Assembly (NCBI GenBank): GCA_019635215.1
Contig: JAHBZZ010000009.1
Location: forward strand, 62,001-126,000
DNA from: Nitrosomonas sp.
GTDB lineage: Bacteria; Pseudomonadota; Gammaproteobacteria; Burkholderiales; Nitrosomonadaceae
Length of the DNA stretch: 64,000 bases
Reading direction: 5' to 3'
The position numbers and the translations under genes are program-made. Each line of letters starts with the position of its first letter. Positions within the stretch are counted from its first letter, which is position 1. Below the pieces are notes generated by a model. It worked only from the letters and a program-made list of their open reading frames with translations, did no database searches and was not told the origin of the DNA. Shown piece after piece: positions 59,513 through 64,000 of this stretch.

Positions 59513-59606
59513 TTTATTCAACACATAAGAATAAACGTTATGTATTTACAAGATCATCACAAAACTGTAAGGATCAGAATCAACTTTATCACGGCAGGAT
59601 GGGTTC

Positions 59607-60728
59607 ATGGCTAAGCGTGATTACTATGAAGTACTCGGCGTCAATCGGGATGCTGATGAAAGTGCCATCAAGAAAGCTTACCGCAAGCTGGCGATGAAAC
59701 ATCATCCTGACAGAAACGCAGGCGATGCTAAATCCGAAGAATTGTTCAAGGAAGCTAAAGAAGCTTACGAAATATTGTCCGATTCCAGTAAACGTGCCGC
59801 CTACGATCAGTTTGGCCACGCCGGTGTGGATGCCGGTGCTGCAGGTGGAGGCGCAGGTGCTCAGGGATTTGCGGATGCTTTCAGCGATATTTTTGGCGAT
59901 ATTTTTGGTGGTGGTGGCCGCGGCGGGCGTTCTAATATGCACAGAGGTGCCGATCTGCGTTACAGTCTGGAAATTTCGCTGGAACAGGCAGCGCATGGCA
60001 CCGAGACAAAAATACGCATTCCCACGATGGCTACCTGTGATACCTGTCATGGTGACGGCAGCAAACCCGGTTCCAAACCTAAAATCTGTTCAACGTGTAA
60101 CGGGCATGGCCAAGTCAGAATGCAGCAGGGTTTTTTCTCTATTCAGCAGACTTGTCCGAAATGCTATGGCAGTGGCAAAATTATCACGCATCCATGTTCT
60201 ACCTGTCATGGCGCGGGCCGTGTGAAGCAGCATAAAACCCTGAATGTAAAAATTCCCACCGGGGTTGACGAAGGTGACCGGATTCGCGTCAGCGGAGAGG
60301 GGGAAGCGGGAGCCAATGGCGGACCTCCGGGTGATCTTTATGTGATTATTCATCTGTCGTCGCATCCTGTTTTCCAGAGAGACGGTGACCACCTGCATTG
60401 CGAAATACCGATCAGTTTTACGACTGCGGCATTAGGCGGCGAAATCGAAATACCGACACTTGAAGGCCACGCAAAAATCAAGGTGCCTACTGAAACACAA
60501 ACCGGAAAAATCTTCCGCCTGCGTGAGAAAGGCATTAAAGGCGTGCGCAGTCACAGTAAAGGCGATCTACTGTGCCATGTGATTGTGGAAACCCCCGTTA
60601 AACTGACTCCACGCCAGAAAGAACTGCTTGAAGAACTTGAGTCGATCAGCCAGAAAGATAATTCCCGTCACAGCCCCCGGGCTAAATCGTGGATGGATAA
60701 AGTAAAGGATTTTTTCTCGGATCAATAA
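59607..60728 (+). CDS. dnaJ: Chaperone protein DnaJ
   Basis: Hsp40 co-chaperone that delivers clients to DnaK and stimulates its ATPase. The J domain has HHPDRNA (about 32-38, with the HPD tripeptide), followed by a Gly/Phe-rich region, four zinc-binding repeats [24 protein letters not shown] and CSTCHGAG (about 144-206), and the C-terminal domain. Length 373 fits type I DnaJ. An AGGAT site precedes the start. It is the last heat-shock gene here. Confidence 0.97.
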   Translation: MAKRDYYEVLGVNRDADESAIKKAYRKLAMKHHPDRNAGDAKSEELFKEAKEAYEILSDSSKRAAYDQFGHAGVDAGAAGGGAGAQGFADAFSDIFGDIFGGGGRGGRSNMHRGADLRYSLEISLEQAAHGTETKIRIPTMATCDTCHGDGSKPGSKPKICSTCNGHGQVRMQQGFFSIQQTCPKCYGSGKIITHPCSTCHGAGRVKQHKTLNVKIPTGVDEGDRIRVSGEGEAGANGGPPGDLYVIIHLSSHPVFQRDGDHLHCEIPISFTTAALGGEIEIPTLEGHAKIKVPTETQTGKIFRLREKGIKGVRSHSKGDLLCHVIVETPVKLTPRQKELLEELESISQKDNSRHSPRAKSWMDKVKDFFSDQ

Positions 60729-60789
60729 TGCGCGTTGTCAAGAATCCCGTTGTTGCGGCTCATTCTGTACCAAAGCCGTGGTGGTTAAT

Positions 60790-60818
60790 CCGGTGATTCA
60801 ACGGATGTGAATCACCGG
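60790..60818. terminator. Perfect hairpin between convergent dnaJ and the GMC fusion gene
   Basis: CCGGTGATTCA and TGAATCACCGG form an 11-bp perfect stem with a 7-base loop, in the 106-base gap between convergent genes. It is probably a bidirectional terminator although the flanking T-runs are short. Confidence 0.65.
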
Positions 60819-60834
60819 TTATCCGGGATTGATC

Positions 60835-63800
60835 TCAGATATTAGTCTTATCCAGAGCTGACAGGATGTGCGGGTAGACATCCTGAACCGCATTATGGCC
60901 GAAAATACAGTCGATATGACCATAGTTTGGAATGACATAGCGGGCATACTTTTCAGCGCCGTTGACTTCAACCAGTTTTTTAAAACTGCGTTCAGTCGAT
61001 TCAGGCAGGTAACTCGCATTTTCCGCGCCATGAATAAAGGTGATCGGCAAATTAAGTTTCTCCCAGTTTGGCAGATAGACATCCTCGCCTCCAGCATTGA
61101 CGATTTTTCTTTCCCGTGCACACAATGCCAGATGTTTCAGGATATCCATATTGCAGATACCGAATAATTCATGCAGGTTGTCATGCGTCAGACGGTTCAG
61201 TTGATTATGCGCGTACAGCAGAGAATACATGAAGCTGATCCGGTGGCATACGGCGCTTGTGCAGCGTTCCTCGCGTTCAAAATATTGCAGGTTGAGCGCC
61301 TTGTCGTAAAGCTTGCCCAACCAACTGCCTTTGTTGTCGGTATAAGCTGTCATTGATTTGACGCCGATGGCATCGAGCAGTGTGGGTAAATACAGTCCCG
61401 CCTTCAGGCGCGCAGACCGGGAAACCGTGTGATGTGGACCGATCTGCGATGCGACTATGGCGCGTACATGCTGAAGACCACTCATCATGGCCATAAAGAA
61501 TGCTGTCGAACCGGCACAGTGTACGAAAGCTTGTACATCCGGACTGCCCGTGACATTCATGATAGTTTCAATTGCGGCCGGATAATCGTAGCGGGCAACG
61601 TCATCCAGCGTCCAGGCCTGATTCGCGCTGGGCAGATCAATACTGATGCGCATTTCCAGCAACCAGCAGTCATAGCCATTGGCATAGAGATACTCCAGCA
61701 GATTGGTGTCGATGGTATCGATGGTAAAAATTTTGCCGGAAACCCCCGCGCCATGTGCCATCAACAATGGGCCTTTTTTACCGCCCTGATAACGTGTCAA
61801 CCGTAGTGGCACACCGTCAACCGCTTTAAAATTATGTACTTCCGGCGTGCCGGTACGCAGGGTGCGTTTTTTGCGCGGCGGTGCGTCAGCATCCAGATAT
61901 TGAGGGGTAACGAATACGCCGCCATAAATATGATAAAGATCGCCGGCAAAGTAAAGGCCAAAGCGTGAAATCGCCTTCAGGCGCTCCGTCTTGGTTTGTG
62001 CGCCAATCGCGTCAATTGTGGTCAGTTGGCGCGCCAAATCAAGTGGCTGAATGTACAGTATGCCACGCCCTTTGATCGGGCCAGTAGTATCCGGACCTTC
62101 ATACAGGGTGGCATACATGGTGGTGGTGTCCGACCAGATATCGATGCCATAATCATTGTGGATAATTTTGAAACCGTCAAAGCACCATGTTTTGCCTTCT
62201 TCCGAGTGCATCTGGAAGCGGTATTTCATATATTCCCGACCGATCTGGTTCGGATCGCGCGCGAATAGGTTGAATACGCCATTCGTCGCCGTCAACGGGG
62301 AAGCGGAAAGGCCCGGGGCATTAACCGTACCGATCATGCCACCGCTATAGTCGCCATTCTTTTCGATTAGCGCGTCCAGATCATAAACACTGACTGTCAA
62401 CGTGAAATCAATGCGGTTACCGTCTTCCTTGCCGGAACGCACGGCTGTCTCAAAATCACCGCTTTCCGCCCACCAGCCGCGCATGGTCTCGGTAAAACGT
62501 ACGCCAATCGTCACAGGCTCCGCTTCACGAGGTTGTGAGAGGCTTGTAAAATCATAGCTGTAGCCCTCAGCCTCGGCCATCAGCTCCATGCTGCGCTCGG
62601 CCAGTGCGGAAATCGTCAGCAATGGATTGATGCCGACGGAGCGCGGTAATATACTGCCATCGACGGCATATAGCCCTTGATACACTGCAGTACCAGCCGT
62701 TCCGCTGTACACTCTGCCGCGATGATCCACCACACCGGTCTCAGCACCCTTGCCCATACCGCATCCGCCGAGCGGATGCACCGTGATCAGGCTGTTGTCC
62801 AATGCTTCCGTCCAGATCGGATTGGGAACATAGGTGCCGCCATTAGCTGCAGTGGCGCGCTTCATGAAATCATTATCACGCTTGAATACCGGCTTGTCGC
62901 CGACACCCGGCCAGTCGACGTTAATCGTGTTGTTACGCAGCACCAAACGTCCATCCGAATCGTCATGGCTCATGATCAGATACACCTGAGAGTTATGCAC
63001 AGCGCCGTGGTAGGCGCCGCGCGCCAAACTTTCCGCAACGCGGGCATGCTCGCTGATTTTATCTTTCAGTCCACTATCGGTATCGGTGCCGGTCAGCCGG
63101 GCAGCGGTTGACATCAATCCGGGCAATATACTGCTGAGCGCGCCCGGCAGACTGCCCTCCTCCAATATCAGACCCTGTTCGAAATCCTCGGTGTTCCGGT
63201 CGTCGATCAGGGTCGTGATACATGGTCCGACCGGCTTGATTTTGCCGACCGGTTGATTGCCGAAGCCGACGGCATTGATAGGCACATCGTTGTTGAATCC
63301 ATAGCCCAGTACGTCGCCATTGGATGAAAAATGTTCGCCGACCTGATCCGATAAAGACAACCCTTTTTCTTTCGAACGCAGCAAGATTTCGGTCGTGCCC
63401 AGTGTACCTGCGCCCAGGAAAACCTGCTTGCAGCGCAGCACCAAATCCGGCGCATCAAATGCTTCACGCCCAACGTCCATGATCTGACAGTGTACCAACC
63501 AGTCGTCGCCATCTTTTTCCAACCAGTGCACCGCGATCTGGGTGTAGATTTCCACGCCATTATTCCAGGCATCCGGCAGGTAGTTCATCAACGTAGTGTT
63601 TTTTGCACCGTAATTACACCCCGACACGCAATCGCCGCAATAGGTACAGGCTGATTGATGCACGCCGGCTTCATTGATCCGGTCTTTAAACGTTACATTG
63701 ATTGGCGGGAAAATAAGCGGCCGGTTCACCGCTTTGGCGGAATTCTTTTGCGCTTCGACCTTGGGCAAAATTGGTATGCCCTCCTGGCCATCGGGAAACG

Positions 63801-64000
63801 GCGTAGCGCCTAGCATTTTCAGTGCGCGATCATAACAGGCTGCCAGGCGTTCCTTATCCTGACGGATTTCATCGGGCCAGCGAGGATCCTCAAAAACACG
63901 GTCATCCGCTTTCAGCGCCACATTGGCATTGATCAGCGAAGTGCCGCCCAGACCGCAGCCGACAATAACATTCATGTCCTTGTTGGCGTATAGATTGAAC
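60835..64000 (-). CDS. GMC oxidoreductase fused to alpha/beta hydrolase, N-terminus beyond the window
   Basis: The frame is open past 64000, so the Rossmann FAD-binding start is not included. The oxidoreductase part (GCGLGGTSLINANV... , later VHPLGGCGMGKGAETGVVDHRGRVY and GLYAVDGSILPRSVGINPLLTISALAERSME) resembles cholesterol oxidase-like GMC enzymes. An iron-sulfur-like C-x2-C-x2-C-x3-C motif, SACTYCGDCVSGC, lies near the start. After a spacer of about 250 residues follows an alpha/beta hydrolase with GPLLMAHGAGVSG (oxyanion loop), the nucleophile elbow VHCAGST with Cys in place of Ser, and a C-terminal His (NYGHIDCIFG). Substrate unknown; a steroid or long-chain alcohol/ester is likely (inference). 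Confidence 0.88.
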   Translation of the reverse strand, partial: FNLYANKDMNVIVGCGLGGTSLINANVALKADDRVFEDPRWPDEIRQDKERLAACYDRALKMLGATPFPDGQEGIPILPKVEAQKNSAKAVNRPLIFPPINVTFKDRINEAGVHQSACTYCGDCVSGCNYGAKNTTLMNYLPDAWNNGVEIYTQIAVHWLEKDGDDWLVHCQIMDVGREAFDAPDLVLRCKQVFLGAGTLGTTEILLRSKEKGLSLSDQVGEHFSSNGDVLGYGFNNDVPINAVGFGNQPVGKIKPVGPCITTLIDDRNTEDFEQGLILEEGSLPGALSSILPGLMSTAARLTGTDTDSGLKDKISEHARVAESLARGAYHGAVHNSQVYLIMSHDDSDGRLVLRNNTINVDWPGVGDKPVFKRDNDFMKRATAANGGTYVPNPIWTEALDNSLITVHPLGGCGMGKGAETGVVDHRGRVYSGTAGTAVYQGLYAVDGSILPRSVGINPLLTISALAERSMELMAEAEGYSYDFTSLSQPREAEPVTIGVRFTETMRGWWAESGDFETAVRSGKEDGNRIDFTLTVSVYDLDALIEKNGDYSGGMIGTVNAPGLSASPLTATNGVFNLFARDPNQIGREYMKYRFQMHSEEGKTWCFDGFKIIHNDYGIDIWSDTTTMYATLYEGPDTTGPIKGRGILYIQPLDLARQLTTIDAIGAQTKTERLKAISRFGLYFAGDLYHIYGGVFVTPQYLDADAPPRKKRTLRTGTPEVHNFKAVDGVPLRLTRYQGGKKGPLLMAHGAGVSGKIFTIDTIDTNLLEYLYANGYDCWLLEMRISIDLPSANQAWTLDDVARYDYPAAIETIMNVTGSPDVQAFVHCAGSTAFFMAMMSGLQHVRAIVASQIGPHHTVSRSARLKAGLYLPTLLDAIGVKSMTAYTDNKGSWLGKLYDKALNLQYFEREERCTSAVCHRISFMYSLLYAHNQLNRLTHDNLHELFGICNMDILKHLALCARERKIVNAGGEDVYLPNWEKLNLPITFIHGAENASYLPESTERSFKKLVEVNGAEKYARYVIPNYGHIDCIFGHNAVQDVYPHILSALDKTNI

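Overview
The window looks like the chromosome of a betaproteobacterium of the Nitrosomonas/Nitrosomonadaceae type. This is inferred from the order of the aa3 oxidase genes (coxB, coxA, a tiny membrane gene, ctaG, a DUF2970 gene, coxC, SURF1, a Sco-like gene, ctaB), the two-subunit pyruvate carboxylase, the DUF3333-type long PstA and the general protein flavour. No 16S or ammonia-oxidation gene lies here to prove it. No tRNA, rRNA or CRISPR array was seen.

Layout. 1-4,060: phosphate uptake operon pstS-C-A-(B) on the minus strand, with a clear Pho box. 4,186-5,664: a TetR regulator divergent from a Tautomerase_3 protein, with a strong promoter and a palindromic operator between them. 6,046-7,432: an IS701-family element with perfect 4-bp target duplication. 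7,545-10,262: a methyltransferase, a GlxA-type AraC regulator and a metallo-hydrolase. 10,430-13,000: a graveyard of broken mobile elements (IS110, a DDE-transposase tail, IS256), a BrnT toxin with a non-BrnA partner, an antitoxin stub and a truncated copy of a lipase domain. 13,287-22,708: a lipoprotein gene overlapping a giant RTX lipase gene (about 2,537 residues) that is split by an IS3-family element. 23,435-30,787: an NAD-coupled [NiFe] hydrogenase (HoxFUYH) with MEKHLA and DUF1614 genes upstream; an identical second IS3 copy sits at the very end of hoxF.

31,065-37,887: cytochrome c oxidase structural and assembly genes. 38,600-45,300: mixed housekeeping and accessory genes (thiolase, GNAT, SirB2-like, SpoIIAA-like, EamA transporter, Rieske oxygenase, lone acyl carrier protein). 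45,826-51,640: a TonB-dependent receptor followed by two related secreted proteins, with a Zur-like Fur-family regulator and a Zur-like palindrome nearby; this looks like a zinc-acquisition locus with poorly described surface or periplasmic partners. 51,835-55,113: pyruvate carboxylase. 55,281-60,728: purB and the heat-shock set grpE-dnaK-dnaJ with sigma-32 type promoters. 60,835-end: a GMC oxidoreductase fused to an alpha/beta hydrolase, cut by the window edge.

The main biological story is recent IS3 movement. Two sequence-identical 1,309-bp copies, each with a 3-bp duplication, have broken one large secreted protein and replaced the last nine codons of a hydrogenase subunit. The least characterised parts are the receptor/secreted-pair/Zur locus, the MEKHLA-DUF1614-Hox cluster and the GMC-hydrolase fusion with a cysteine nucleophile.
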